This document shows positions 8,934-18,350 of a stretch of DNA of 64,000 bases, in pieces. The notes below the pieces were generated by a model. The model was not told the DNA's origin. It made no database searches and worked only from the letters and a program-made list of their open reading frames with translations. This stretch comes from Zelonia costaricensis. Taxonomy: Eukaryota > Euglenozoa > Kinetoplastea > Trypanosomatida > Trypanosomatidae. Both the position numbers and the translations under genes were made by a program. The stretch covers positions 1-64,000 of the forward strand of contig JASAOO010003544.1 of NCBI GenBank assembly GCA_030849075.1, given 5' to 3'. The stretch's first letter is position 1; each line of letters starts with the position of its first letter.

Positions 8934-9568
8934 CGCCAGCCTGCTTCAGCCCTACGCCGAGATGTAGCGCTGGTCTCAGTTGCGGAGAGAGACCTCCGCG
9001 CTCTGTGCAGGTCCGTGCACGTACCGCTCTGGAGACCGCCTGCCTGCGGGCCTGCTCCGCAGCACAGCCTTTCCTCTCTCTCACATGTTTTCTGCGCGAT
9101 CGAGGAATGAAACGGAGTGAAAGCTAGCGAGCAGATTTACTCGCACGCAGGGACGGGCGTCTCTGCGGCGCAGCGTGGGGCGCGGTAGCTGCGGGGGACC
9201 AGTACTCTCTGCTTAGTCCGCCCCGGACGATGCGTCGCCGTATTTGGGGGGACGCGACGGCGTGGGTGTTCTGCTTCCGACTGTAAGAGGACGCGCTCGC
9301 TTTGCCTGCATGCCTCCCTCTCGTCTTTCCACCTTCCTCCTTCGCCTCTTCTCGCCGCTGCTTTTCCCTTTTCTCGTTTCAATGGAACCACACAACGATT
9401 CGCTAATCGTGCACGTGTGGTTTTCGGCACTGCTTTGCTGACCTTTTCCGTTTTCTTTTGGCGGTGCTCACAGCGAAGTGCATTCTTGTGCATTCCCAGC
9501 ACGCTGCTGATTTCCGGCGAAACACAAAATAGACGGCGGGTTAGTCGCCCCACTCACAAAGGACGAAG
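8934..9568. other. Intergenic region, 635 bases
   Basis: No gene is supported. C/T-rich tracts lie at about 9305-9380 and 9431-9461. Confidence 0.7.
9431..9473 (+). promoter_or_regulatory. Candidate trans-splice acceptor, membrane protein at 9569
   Basis: A T-rich tract (TTTTCCGTTTTCTTTTGG) is followed by CACAG, with AG at 9472-9473, 96 bases before the ATG. Confidence 0.6.
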
Positions 9569-10951
9569 ATGGAGCACCGGGAGACGGCAATGGCGACGTC
9601 GTTTATGCGACACCTTGGGGTGCTGGTACTGCTCCTCTTCACCCCTATTCTAGTCAAGGGCGACATGTCCCTTACGTTCTACGGCGACATCGTGTTGCAA
9701 AACGTCATCAACAGCAGCGTAACTACAGTAGACTCCACGTTGAGTAATGCCCTCATCGCGGCGGTAGCCAGCGCGGCAGGCGTGCCGGCCAGCTTGACGT
9801 CGCAGGTGTACGCGACCGCGCCAAATCTGGTGATTATGTCGACGATGTGGTCTACCGGAAGCCAGTCGGCAGTAGAGACGGCTGTTGCAACGGTAAACAC
9901 AACGTACCAGTCGTGGGCCAGTGGAGGCGATGCGAGCATCAGCGGGGCCCTGAGCCACGCCTGTGTCACGAGCCTCGGTGTGCAGCCAACACTGGTGCGG
10001 TACGCGCAGAACTGCACCTACTGGGCGGATGAGGTTCCGGCAAGCACCAGCCAAACGTGCTTGCGCAATCTCTCCCTCACCTTCTACACCGGCTACAACT
10101 CGCAGTCGGACGCCCGCGCCAGCCTCAAGGCGGCACTGTGCGCTTTTCTCCCGACCGATTGCTCTCTCATCACGTACGGTCCGCTTTCCACGACGCAGGT
10201 TACGGTGAGCGGCTCGACTACTACCCTGTATGTCATGCCGTTCACGGTCATGTCGGTTGACCGCGACGCGACGCTGGCGACCCTCGTCTTCTATGCGCAG
10301 TTTGCGTCGCTGCTCATCAGCCAGAACATCACGTACATTCTGGCAGGTGGGGTGCAGGTCTTCTACCGCGGCGCGGCGCAGAGCTTCGCCATCCCCGGCA
10401 CGCAGGCGCAGTGTGTGCAGCAGATGTGGTACCTCATCTTCCTCATCATCCTCGTCCCTGTCATTCTCATCGTGTCGCATCGTCTCTTCTACTATGGCCG
10501 GGCGTCCGGCAAGCGGAGCGTCAAGAACGCCGAGCGGGACATCCGCGCGGGCGTTCACATCAGTGCTGCGCCCTGGGGCAACTTTGGCGCCGGCGGGAAC
10601 GCTGGCGCAGGGGCTGGGTACATGTACGGCCCGCCGCAGGGATACGGCGGTGGCGGCGGCGGCGGCGGCGGCGCGCCGCAGGGTGGCGCTGGCTTTGGGC
10701 CCCCGCCTGGTGCCCCTCAGTCGTACGTCGCGCAGCCCTCCGCGACGGGACCGCAGGGCTGGGGCAACCAGCAGTATGGTGGCCAGCAGTTTTACGGTCA
10801 GCAGTACGGCGGGCAGCAGAGCGGCGCTGCTGGCGGGCCGAGCAGCCAGTGGCAGTATGCCGGCGGACAGGCACCTGGCGCGGGTCAGTGGGGCGGCTAC
10901 AATGCAGGGCCGACGCCGCGGAACCGGCCACAACAGCCGCAGTCGCGCTGA
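9569..10951 (+). CDS. Type I membrane protein with two related ectodomains and a Gly/Gln-rich tail
   Basis: The 460-residue protein has a hydrophobic signal segment (about 13-31, HLGVLVLLLFTPILVKG). Its ectodomain of about 250 residues contains several N-glycosylation sequons (NSS, NTT, NCT, NLS, NIT). One membrane span (about 286-305, MWYLIFLIILVPVILIVSHR) is followed by a cytoplasmic tail of about 150 residues rich in Gly, Gln, Tyr and Pro, with a (GGC)9 codon run near 10645-10672. The ectodomain looks like two copies of one fold: SLTFYGD starts at residue 34 and SLTFYTG at about 169, each followed by similar hydrophobic spacing. A SEA-like or ferredoxin-like fold is possible. The tail resembles low-complexity, phase-separating sequences. 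Function is unknown; a surface, flagellar-pocket or endomembrane receptor or adhesion role is a guess. ATGs at 9590 and 9605 are alternative starts. Confidence 0.82.
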   Translation: MEHRETAMATSFMRHLGVLVLLLFTPILVKGDMSLTFYGDIVLQNVINSSVTTVDSTLSNALIAAVASAAGVPASLTSQVYATAPNLVIMSTMWSTGSQSAVETAVATVNTTYQSWASGGDASISGALSHACVTSLGVQPTLVRYAQNCTYWADEVPASTSQTCLRNLSLTFYTGYNSQSDARASLKAALCAFLPTDCSLITYGPLSTTQVTVSGSTTTLYVMPFTVMSVDRDATLATLVFYAQFASLLISQNITYILAGGVQVFYRGAAQSFAIPGTQAQCVQQMWYLIFLIILVPVILIVSHRLFYYGRASGKRSVKNAERDIRAGVHISAAPWGNFGAGGNAGAGAGYMYGPPQGYGGGGGGGGGAPQGGAGFGPPPGAPQSYVAQPSATGPQGWGNQQYGGQQFYGQQYGGQQSGAAGGPSSQWQYAGGQAPGAGQWGGYNAGPTPRNRPQQPQSR

Positions 10952-12016
10952 ACGCGAACGCGCTTCCACGGCGTGGAGCTCTACTCGCTTCACACCACTC
11001 CTGCTGCGCCGGGTCTCCCCGTAGCCTTGCGCATGCTGCCTGTGCGCGCTTGCACACGCCCGGTGATGACCGGCAATGCGCGACTTCGGGGAGGCGTTAG
11101 ATTTGCTTTCTCGTGTTCGTTTGCGGGCACACTTTTTTTTTCCCCTTTTTTCACCAATTGCTCTTCCTGATTCCTTGTGCCGCTTGCTGCGTTTTTTTTT
11201 TTTTTTTTGTTGCCCACTAGACCAGACTGTTGAGGGCGAGGGAGACGAGTTGAGGGAGAAGCGCGTGGCGAGGCGGGCGCCTGTGTGCGGGTGAAGGGTG
11301 TCGCGCCTTGCTGCCTTGCGAGCTGCATCAGACTGCTGAGCAGTTTCGCGATGCTCACGTCCCTGCGCCTCTTGTAGTGTTTCTTCTCAGCTGCTGGCTA
11401 CCCTGTAGCCATGTGCTCACCGTAAGAACCGTGTGTACTCGTCAGAGAGGCGTGCCGAGCTGGTCCAAAGAAACGACAAAACGGAAGAGAAGGCAAGTGC
11501 GAGAACGGAGAAGCGGCGCGTGGCTCTTTGCGAGACAGCGACGGACTTGGGCTCAGCTGGTGGCCCGATGTCAAGCAAGGTGCTTGGGGTGCGCCCTTTC
11601 ACAGCATGGGAAGGCACGAGGCATCAGAGCCACCGACATTAACACGCGAAGAGGAAGGGTTTTGCACCACGAGACCTGCCGTGGCAGGGCTGTGCACAAA
11701 GGGCCCAAAACCACGGGCGAGTGATGTGCAAGTTCATCGCTACGTCCCACACCCGAGCACGACCGCTCACCATTCTTTTCTCCAATTTTGCCTCTCCTCC
11801 CGTTTGCCACTCGCCTCTTCACCTCCACCGCTTGCACCACCGCCCCAGCAGTAGTACGTAGTGCTCTTCACTCTCTTACTTGCGCGCTGTCAGGAGTGTG
11901 AGGGCTCTCATTCCTCACGCGGAGGCTCCCAACAACGCAGGCCGCGCTGCACCGGAGCAAAACCTTCGTGTTTTGTTGAGCTGGCACTTGAGCGGCTGAG
12001 CGGCAGGGTGCTCGCG
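10952..12016. other. Intergenic region, 1,065 bases
   Basis: No gene is supported. It holds T-runs at about 11131-11150 and 11191-11209 and a long C/T tract at 11773-11846. An in-frame extension of the next gene back to 11861 begins with a non-ATG codon and is rejected. Confidence 0.7.
11773..11848 (+). promoter_or_regulatory. Candidate trans-splice acceptor, J-like protein
   Basis: About 70 bases of C/T-rich sequence end in CCCCAG, with AG at 11847-11848. The leader to the ATG at 12017 would be about 168 bases. Confidence 0.6.
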
Positions 12017-13309
12017 ATGCGGTGCGCGCGGCGATTGCTGTGCGGCGCGCTCAGCCGCGTGCCAGAGGAGACAAGCGTGGTGAAGGACTACCAGCAGATC
12101 CAAGCGGAGAAGAAGGACCTCGCTGAGCGCGAGGCGAAGCGGAAGGAGTATGAAAAGTACCCGTTGCGGTACCAGGTTCTGGAGTGCCGCCCCGGCCTGC
12201 CACTCGCGCTGACAAAGCTGAAGTATCTGCTGGCATGTCGGCGCACGCACCCCGAGGCTGGTGGCGACGCAGAGGCCTTCCTGCGTGTGAGCCTGGCATA
12301 CCAGGACGTGATGAAGGACTACGGCGTCGAGACGGTAGACAACAAGATCGTCAACCTCGGGAACTTTCAAGTCGACGACCACGAGGCGCAGAACTACCTC
12401 GAGGCGCGCGCAAAGATCACGTCGTACATTCCCGTCTCAACGCTCGACGATCACATCAAGCAGATTGAAGAGATCCAGGGCCGCCTGGGCGGCGAGCTCT
12501 CGGATAAGCTGGCATCGACCAGCGACGAGACGATGTGGCTTCTGGAGGACATCGAAGACGTGCTGGAGCGGACGGGCTTACGAACGATCAAGGTGCGAGT
12601 GCTCGACGACGGTAAGGTGCGCGTCAGCGACGCGCAGATGCTCACGGACGGGACCGAGAAACCGCTGTTCCTCGGCGAGACGGCATCACAGCAGTCGCCG
12701 GCGTCTGACAGCGCCAGCGCGCAACGGGGCGATGAGGGGCACACGGCGACCGACGCGGCGGCGGCTGGCGCAGCGCAGGCGCCGGAGGGCGGCCGCTACG
12801 AGGTGGAGGTGTCAAAGTCGGACATCGAGGTGCTGAACGCGAAGAACACGCTGCAGAACCGTCAGGACGTTGCGGGCTTGGCCGCGCGGACGGCGACCGA
12901 GGTGATGAACAACACAGAGGAGGTGAAGCAGATGAAGCTGGAGTCGTCCGTGCTGTATGTGTTCGCCGCCTCGCTGCTGGTGCTCATCTACGTGTACATC
13001 GAGGGTGCGATGCGTGCCAAGCGCCAGGCGAGCTCGCGCCCCGAGACGATGGAGCACGTGACGAGCGACACAATGCTGCCGTGGTGGGGCAACGACGCCG
13101 AGTACGAGAGCCAGGTGAAGCGCATCTTTGTTGACGAGTGGCGGAAGGCGCGGGCGTCGTCGCGCCGCGCGCAGACGTTCCAGGACGGTGTCGCCCGCGA
13201 GTCACTGGATGACGAAACGAAGCGCGACATGGATCTGCAGATCTTCACGGTGACGGCAGAGAAGCTGCGCGCCATGCGCGACAACGCGGAGAGGAGCCCC
13301 GGTCGCTAG
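12017..13309 (+). CDS. Mitochondrial membrane-anchored J-domain-like protein
   Basis: The 430-residue protein begins with a likely import signal (MRCARRLLCGALSR) and a charged coiled-coil-like helix (20-47). Residues about 48-102 resemble a J domain: LTKLKYLLACRRTHPEAGGD then AFLRVSLAYQDVMKDYG gives the helix II, loop, helix III pattern. The HPD triad that triggers Hsp70 ATPase is HPE here (78-80), followed by the usual AGGD. A low-complexity Ala/Ser/Glu region (about 220-260) leads to one transmembrane segment (about 311-329, SSVLYVFAASLLVLIYVYI) and a soluble C-terminal arm of 100 residues. It may sit in a mitochondrial membrane and act as a J-like co-chaperone or import factor. The missing Asp makes classical Hsp70 stimulation uncertain. 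The chosen ATG directly precedes the import signal. Confidence 0.8.
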   Translation: MRCARRLLCGALSRVPEETSVVKDYQQIQAEKKDLAEREAKRKEYEKYPLRYQVLECRPGLPLALTKLKYLLACRRTHPEAGGDAEAFLRVSLAYQDVMKDYGVETVDNKIVNLGNFQVDDHEAQNYLEARAKITSYIPVSTLDDHIKQIEEIQGRLGGELSDKLASTSDETMWLLEDIEDVLERTGLRTIKVRVLDDGKVRVSDAQMLTDGTEKPLFLGETASQQSPASDSASAQRGDEGHTATDAAAAGAAQAPEGGRYEVEVSKSDIEVLNAKNTLQNRQDVAGLAARTATEVMNNTEEVKQMKLESSVLYVFAASLLVLIYVYIEGAMRAKRQASSRPETMEHVTSDTMLPWWGNDAEYESQVKRIFVDEWRKARASSRRAQTFQDGVARESLDDETKRDMDLQIFTVTAEKLRAMRDNAERSPGR

Positions 13310-14399
13310 CGCACCCCCGTCACAGACCTGACTTATGCTTTACGAGCTTCAAAGTGTCCTTTTTGTTTTCTCCTGCTCGTCACATGATGCGCGGCGCCCA
13401 TCGGCAGTGCACGTGGTCAACGACGAAGACCAGCCGCACACCTGCGCTGTGGTCGAGTGGGTGCCAGCCCAACGAAGAGCAGCTGCACGAGGGTCGTGAG
13501 GTGGGGAGGCAAGGCGCACGTGGGCAGAGTACTCTGGCAGTCTACGAAACTGCAACCGCGCTTCGCTGCCTCTGTCGCGGCGGCCATCACCGCTCTTGTC
13601 TGCTGCAGAGTAGGAGCAGCGGCTGTGCCACTGCTGCAGTGGTCCCACTCGCCGTACTCTTCTTGCGTGCCGGAGAGGAATGCTGGCAACTGGTTGCGTG
13701 TTGCGTGTACTGGCGCGCCTGGACCTGCACTGTCGTGACGCACGGACACTGAAGCACTTCCACATTTCGAAGCGCGCAGAAGAAACAAAGAAACAACACA
13801 CGGGACGGGCTCAGCTCAGGTGCTGCAAAGGAGCAGCGCGAGTAATGAGGCGCGGAGGGAGGCGAGAGGCTGAGGAGAGGCCCTGCAAGGAGGAGTTGAG
13901 GGGGGGGGGAGGGGCGGAGGGGAAGCGGCGACGAAAGGGAACATGGGCGGATCACGAGGGGAAAAAACAAAGTGGCGTCGGTGCTTGGTACTGCGGCACA
14001 GCGCCAGCCTCGGCAGGTCCGCGCTTCGCTGCGGCTTTCTCTGTGTTCTGTGCCTCTCCTACTCTGACGGCACGGTGAAAGTGGCGCGTGCCGCAATGGG
14101 AGGGGAGGGTATGCAGTCGCCGAAGAAGAGGAGCCGCCCGCGCGTCCATGACTCTCATTTCTTTCTTTTGCCCCTGTTTCACCTTTGTCTTCGCGGCGAC
14201 ACGGCGTGCTCGGCCTCATATCTCGCGTTGTGACACGTCCTCATCTGACAACACACAATCGCCAGTATTCCCCGCAACTTCTAGTTCCAACGGCAACAAC
14301 AAGAGAATTACCTCCCTGCAGCGCAGCTGCTTCTCCATCGGTGCTTCCCGTGTGCCTTGATTTTGAGAGGGCTCGGCTTGCGGAGCCGTCAAACACGCG
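13310..14399. other. Intergenic region, 1,090 bases
   Basis: No gene is supported. It contains an unusual purine block at about 13843-13960 with a G8-9 run near 13890, which is G-quadruplex-prone on the RNA strand. A C/T-rich stretch at about 14153-14190 precedes the next gene, with possible acceptors at 14264-14265 and later. Confidence 0.65.
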
Positions 14400-15836
14400 A
14401 TGCCGATCGTCGGCTACAACAGAGAGAGCGGCGCCGTCGTGGAGCTCGTCTCCTCGGCGACGGGCGTGCTTGACTTCGCGGAGAATGGCGTGATTGACGG
14501 CGGCATCGTGTCCGCAGCCTCAGCCGGGGACGGGGTGCTGTACTACATTCCGGCATCTGCCCCGACGCTGCTGCGCCGGCGCATGCTGAAGAGCGGTGTT
14601 GACGACGTGGCACAGGACCTTGTCCGGCCGCATGTGCAGGTGTTTTTCCACCGGAACAAGGTGGTGTGCATTCCTGCAGGCAGCACCGGGGTCGCCGTCT
14701 TCGACCCGTTGTGCAACGTCACGGAGATCCTCTCCGTCGCTTCGCGTGTGGTCGCTGCAGCCCCGGCCGACCACGGGTTCGTGTACCGCGACTCGTGCAG
14801 CAAGGTTTACGGCTACGACTTCAACAAAGGCGCTACCGAGGTGGCGGAGGGCGCCAAACTCGGCGCGTTCTTGGGGCACTACAAGCGCTACGCTGTGGCC
14901 GTGCTGCACGGCGACCCTGACCGCGTGGTCGGCATCACCGAAGGTGGTGCCGTGGTGGAGCTGGAGGCACCCCTGCCGCGTGCCCCGTTCACCTCGCTGG
15001 ACGAGCTGGTGCTGCACTCCGAGGGTAGCGACATCGTGACTTCTGGCAGCTGCCGAAGCGCGTCTCCGATGGGTGCGCTGCAGCTTACCAGCTCGCAGCC
15101 GACAGACAGCGAGGTGCTCTGCACGATTTGCCTTTGCGAGTTTGACGGCGACGACGGCATCACCCTTGACTGTGGTCACTACTTTCACAAGGACTGCATC
15201 GAGCAGTGGGTGACCAACTGGATGGAGTTCGCGGCAAAGGGCGAGCATATCATCTTCACGCGCGCTGTGTGCCCCGGCGGATGCAAGTACCTGGCTCGCC
15301 ACCCGCTGCTGGCAGCGTCAAAGCGGATCAGCGAGCTGTACACAGAGGTCAACGCGAAAAAGATGGCTCTGCTGCCCTCGTTCGAGTCCACGAAAACAGA
15401 GGAGGACCTATTGTACTACCTGTGCGGCCAGTGCGGCGCGGCGTTTTACGGTGGCGAGCGGGTTTGCTCGCGCATGCAGGGCCGTGAGCCGTCGTCGTCC
15501 CCGCAGGACCTTATCTGCGACGAGTGCCTCGCCCGCAACGAGGGCTCGGGCGCCATCGTCGCACCCGTCTTCAAGTGCCGGTACTGCTGCAACCCCGCGA
15601 CGCACCGCTCCTTCGGGACGCGGTACATGTGCGACGCCTGCAACGCGCGCTGGGACACCTCCGAGCCGACCGTGCTTCCGTGCCCCGGTGCCGACCGATG
15701 CCCCTTTGGCGGAGCTCACCCAGAGGCAGCAAACGGCTTCTTGGGCTGTCTCCTGCGTCTTGATGCTTCTGTTGTGGACCAGCTTTTCACTCGTGTCAGA
15801 GCCACGAACGACGAGGCCGGCGCGGAGGCCGAGTGA
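14400..15836 (+). CDS. RING plus tandem-cysteine (MYCBP2/PHR-type) E3 ligase-like protein
   Basis: The 478-residue protein has a beta-rich, propeller-like N-terminal half (1-230). A RING follows (C241, C244, C258, H260, H263, C266, C291, C295), and then a region that closely follows the tandem-cysteine domain of MYCBP2/highwire/RPM-1. Shared blocks include LCGQCGAAFYGGE, FKCRYCC and FGTRYMCDAC. In human MYCBP2 this domain makes a RING-Cys-relay E3 in which ubiquitin passes from C4520 to C4572 and then to threonine. By my by-eye alignment C356 matches C4520, but the position of C4572 is serine here (S404), and H4583 and F4586 are N415 and W418. It therefore has the zinc-binding scaffold and first relay cysteine but not the canonical second one. 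The very large upstream domains of animal PHR proteins are absent. Substrates are unknown. Confidence 0.85.
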   Translation: MPIVGYNRESGAVVELVSSATGVLDFAENGVIDGGIVSAASAGDGVLYYIPASAPTLLRRRMLKSGVDDVAQDLVRPHVQVFFHRNKVVCIPAGSTGVAVFDPLCNVTEILSVASRVVAAAPADHGFVYRDSCSKVYGYDFNKGATEVAEGAKLGAFLGHYKRYAVAVLHGDPDRVVGITEGGAVVELEAPLPRAPFTSLDELVLHSEGSDIVTSGSCRSASPMGALQLTSSQPTDSEVLCTICLCEFDGDDGITLDCGHYFHKDCIEQWVTNWMEFAAKGEHIIFTRAVCPGGCKYLARHPLLAASKRISELYTEVNAKKMALLPSFESTKTEEDLLYYLCGQCGAAFYGGERVCSRMQGREPSSSPQDLICDECLARNEGSGAIVAPVFKCRYCCNPATHRSFGTRYMCDACNARWDTSEPTVLPCPGADRCPFGGAHPEAANGFLGCLLRLDASVVDQLFTRVRATNDEAGAEAE

Positions 15837-16670
15837 GAGAGAGGCTTGCGCCGAGCGAGAAGAGACGGTCGCGCTGCGACGGAAACCAGTGCACGTGGGG
15901 TTCGTATCCCTAGCGCGTCTGTTTCTGTTGTGGACGACGGCGTCCGGTATTTTCATCGAGATGCCGCCAAAGCGGCACGGCGCGCGCTGCTAGTCGTACA
16001 ATCAGCACCCCGCTTGGCCCGCATCTCGACTTGTTTTGTCACTTTCACAAGCTGGTGTTCGTGGAGCACATGAGCTCTCAGCTGGGTGGATTGAGGGTGC
16101 CAGCTCCTCAGTCTCCTGCGACTGTCTTCATCTGTATTTCGATTTGGCAGCAAAGCGCGACAATACCGAAGGCTCCGCACAGTCGGTGCGTCAAGATGTA
16201 CCATGGAGCGTGCGCATAAGGGCTCTCAGGCGCTCGCCGCCTGTCTGCTTCTCCGGCGGGGCCCGCCATCGGCACGCGTTGCACTCCGTGCGGCGAGTGC
16301 GATGACAGGTATGAAACGTCGATGCCGGTGATGACGTCGTGCCGACACCACCCTCACCCGCGGAGGGTGCGCGGCCCGATTGCGCAGCTCGAGGCGACAG
16401 CGCTGAGGCGGAGCCGCCGAGCGGCATCCACGTCTGTTTCTCACCCACCGCTGTCATGTTTTGCGCTGTTTTCTACTTGCCTTGACGACTCACTTCCGCG
16501 TTCGCATCTCTCGCCGCTCCTCCACTCACGTGCTCCTCGCCAATGCATCGGCACACTGCGAATGGGTTTTGCTGCTTGAACTGCGCGTGTGCGAGCCTCT
16601 GCCCGGCTCGTTTTGACGGCGTGAACATCGTAGGTTTTCTCTTAGTGGTCGTGGACGCGCGCGCGGCAGA
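15837..16670. other. Intergenic region, 834 bases
   Basis: No gene is supported. A GC-rich, pyrimidine-poor block at about 16200-16430 differs from normal intergenic DNA and could be a retroposon remnant (weak). C/T-rich sequence at 16440-16540 precedes the next gene; I see no single clear acceptor. Confidence 0.6.
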
Positions 16671-17339
16671 ATGTCGTCGGGGCGCATCTACAAGCTCATT
16701 TTCGGCAGGGAGCAGCCGCAGTGGATGTGGGACATGGCTCTCGAGCTTCGCATCCCCGCCCTGATCCTCGCCGGCGTCGTGTACGTCAACACCAAGTGCT
16801 ACTATGACGCGCTCAGCGCGTATCAGGCCAACTCGCGGTGGGCCATCACGCAAGGGCGGCTGCTGGAGCTGCAGAAGCTCAACTACCGCTACATCAGTGT
16901 GCCGCGGTACGCGGTGAAGTACGAGTTCGAGGTGGACGGCAAGCGCTACGTCTCCTCGCGCGGCACCACAGGCTCGCCGTACCGCAGCTGGATGGAGGGC
17001 TGGTACAAGGACACAATCACCGAGGCCGAGTACCTGCAGGCCATCCCTGTGCTGCGTGTCGGAGAGCGGTGCACAGTCTTCTACGACAAGCAAAACCCAA
17101 AGGCGCACTCTGCGTTGGCGCACGACGCGAACTCGTTCGAAATCTCATTCCTCAGCTTCCTGGCGGTGTTCCCCTTGCTGATGGGGTACTACATGAAGGC
17201 GCACTTCTGGATGCTGCGCAAGGCGTACATGCCAAACAAGAAGATGCGCATTCGCTTCCCGGTGTATGACCACCCTAAAGCACCGCCACCGCCGCCTAAG
17301 GAGCCGCAGCAGATTTCGCACCCCCCGCAAAACAAGTAG
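16671..17339 (+). CDS. Two-span membrane protein with a DUF3592-like loop
   Basis: The 222-residue protein has two membrane spans (about 28-45, IPALILAGVVYVNTKCYY, and about 158-180, ISFLSFLAVFPLLMGYYMK). Between them is a domain of about 110 residues with the feel of DUF3592. It has a start like GRLLELQKLNYRYISVPRYAV, strands such as VKYEFEVDGKRYVSSRG, and a final VGERCTVFYDKQNPKAHS, matching the usual 'V-x-Y-d-P-x-N-P' ending. The C-terminus is Pro/Lys-rich (PPPPPKEPQQ). Members of this family are small membrane proteins of unknown function in bacteria and protists. Topology and family are inference from motif shape; no catalytic residues are evident. Confidence 0.78.
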   Translation: MSSGRIYKLIFGREQPQWMWDMALELRIPALILAGVVYVNTKCYYDALSAYQANSRWAITQGRLLELQKLNYRYISVPRYAVKYEFEVDGKRYVSSRGTTGSPYRSWMEGWYKDTITEAEYLQAIPVLRVGERCTVFYDKQNPKAHSALAHDANSFEISFLSFLAVFPLLMGYYMKAHFWMLRKAYMPNKKMRIRFPVYDHPKAPPPPPKEPQQISHPPQNK

Positions 17340-18350
17340 CCGCGAGTGCGTGATGGGTGGTCTGCTGAGACCTCGGTTGCGACCTTACGTTGGCGAGGGG
17401 ATGACTCCGCCATTTGAGACGTTTGCCTGAGGACTTTTCAGAGCGCAAGGATACTAGAAAAGCGCTTCTTCTTCACACAGAGATGGGCCGTGTTGTCGCC
17501 CAAATCCAGGCGTTCTCCGGGGTTCTTTGCTAGGTAGCTTGTGCCTCGCGTCCAGAGGTCGATCCATGGCCTTGCGCGTTGTGGTGGTCGCGGTGAGAAT
17601 GCGGCATTCCCATCTTTTATTCCGCCAGTTGTGGCGACTTTGGTGCGAGGGCGGTGCTGTGGCTTTGTTTTTTGCTCACACCCCGGCAGTCGCCTGGCGA
17701 TGCCTTCCCACCCCTTCACCTGCGAGTGTCGACACACGGCTTGCTGCACGACGCAGTGGACAGAGCTTCTCAAAATGGAAACGAAAGCGGACCAGCGACC
17801 CCCCTCAAAAGCAAAGTAGGCGGGTGGTTGTGAGGTTCCGCGAGCTACACCCACAATGGAATGAAATGTCTCACTTGCTCTTGCGTAGTGAGCTCCTCGA
17901 ATAATGTCTCGGGGCGTTGTCCTTTTTTTTTTTTCTGAGAGTTTTTTCAGCGCGGGAAGGACGTGCGGTACCTCGCACGCGCGCGGAACGCAGCGGGCTT
18001 GTTGTTTCCCTCTGCGCGCCGTGTCGCACTGTCGCTACCAGCTGGAAATGGGATTGCGCACTGCACTGCACGTGACGCCGTCACGCTGGCGCCGCCTAAC
18101 GGCTGATGTCACCTTGACTCTATCTTTTCCCCTTCATCGTTTTCTTCCCCCCACATCGCACCGTTCACCCACGGTACCGTCTGGACTGTGAATTGCAGCG
18201 CGCGACCTTTCGGTCTCGGCTCTGCTCCTTTGCGATACCTCCACATTCTTATCCGACAGGTACGAGCGGCTTGCACACGGCTGGCCTCTTGTGCGGCTAC
18301 GTCTGTTCTGCTTCGTTTTATCAGCTCTCCTCCTCCACTGCAGCTGCATC
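17340..18350. other. Intergenic region, 1,011 bases
   Basis: No gene is supported. A T-run lies at 17922-17935, and C/T-rich sequence precedes the enkurin gene. The in-frame frame extends upstream to 18291 only through a non-ATG codon. Confidence 0.7.
18300..18343 (+). promoter_or_regulatory. Candidate trans-splice acceptors, enkurin gene
   Basis: C/T-rich sequence carries two AGs, at 18323-18324 and 18342-18343, both within 30 bases of the ATG at 18351. They rule out the signal-like upstream extension. Confidence 0.6.

Noticed and set aside
9650..10993. 447-codon - strand frame
   Set aside because: It lies antisense to the membrane protein gene; long antisense frames arise from the extreme G/C third-position bias. 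The product is Arg/His-rich without domains.
18291..18350. Signal-peptide-like extension of enkurin
   Set aside because: It starts with a non-ATG codon and lies across two splice acceptors; enkurin is an axonemal protein.
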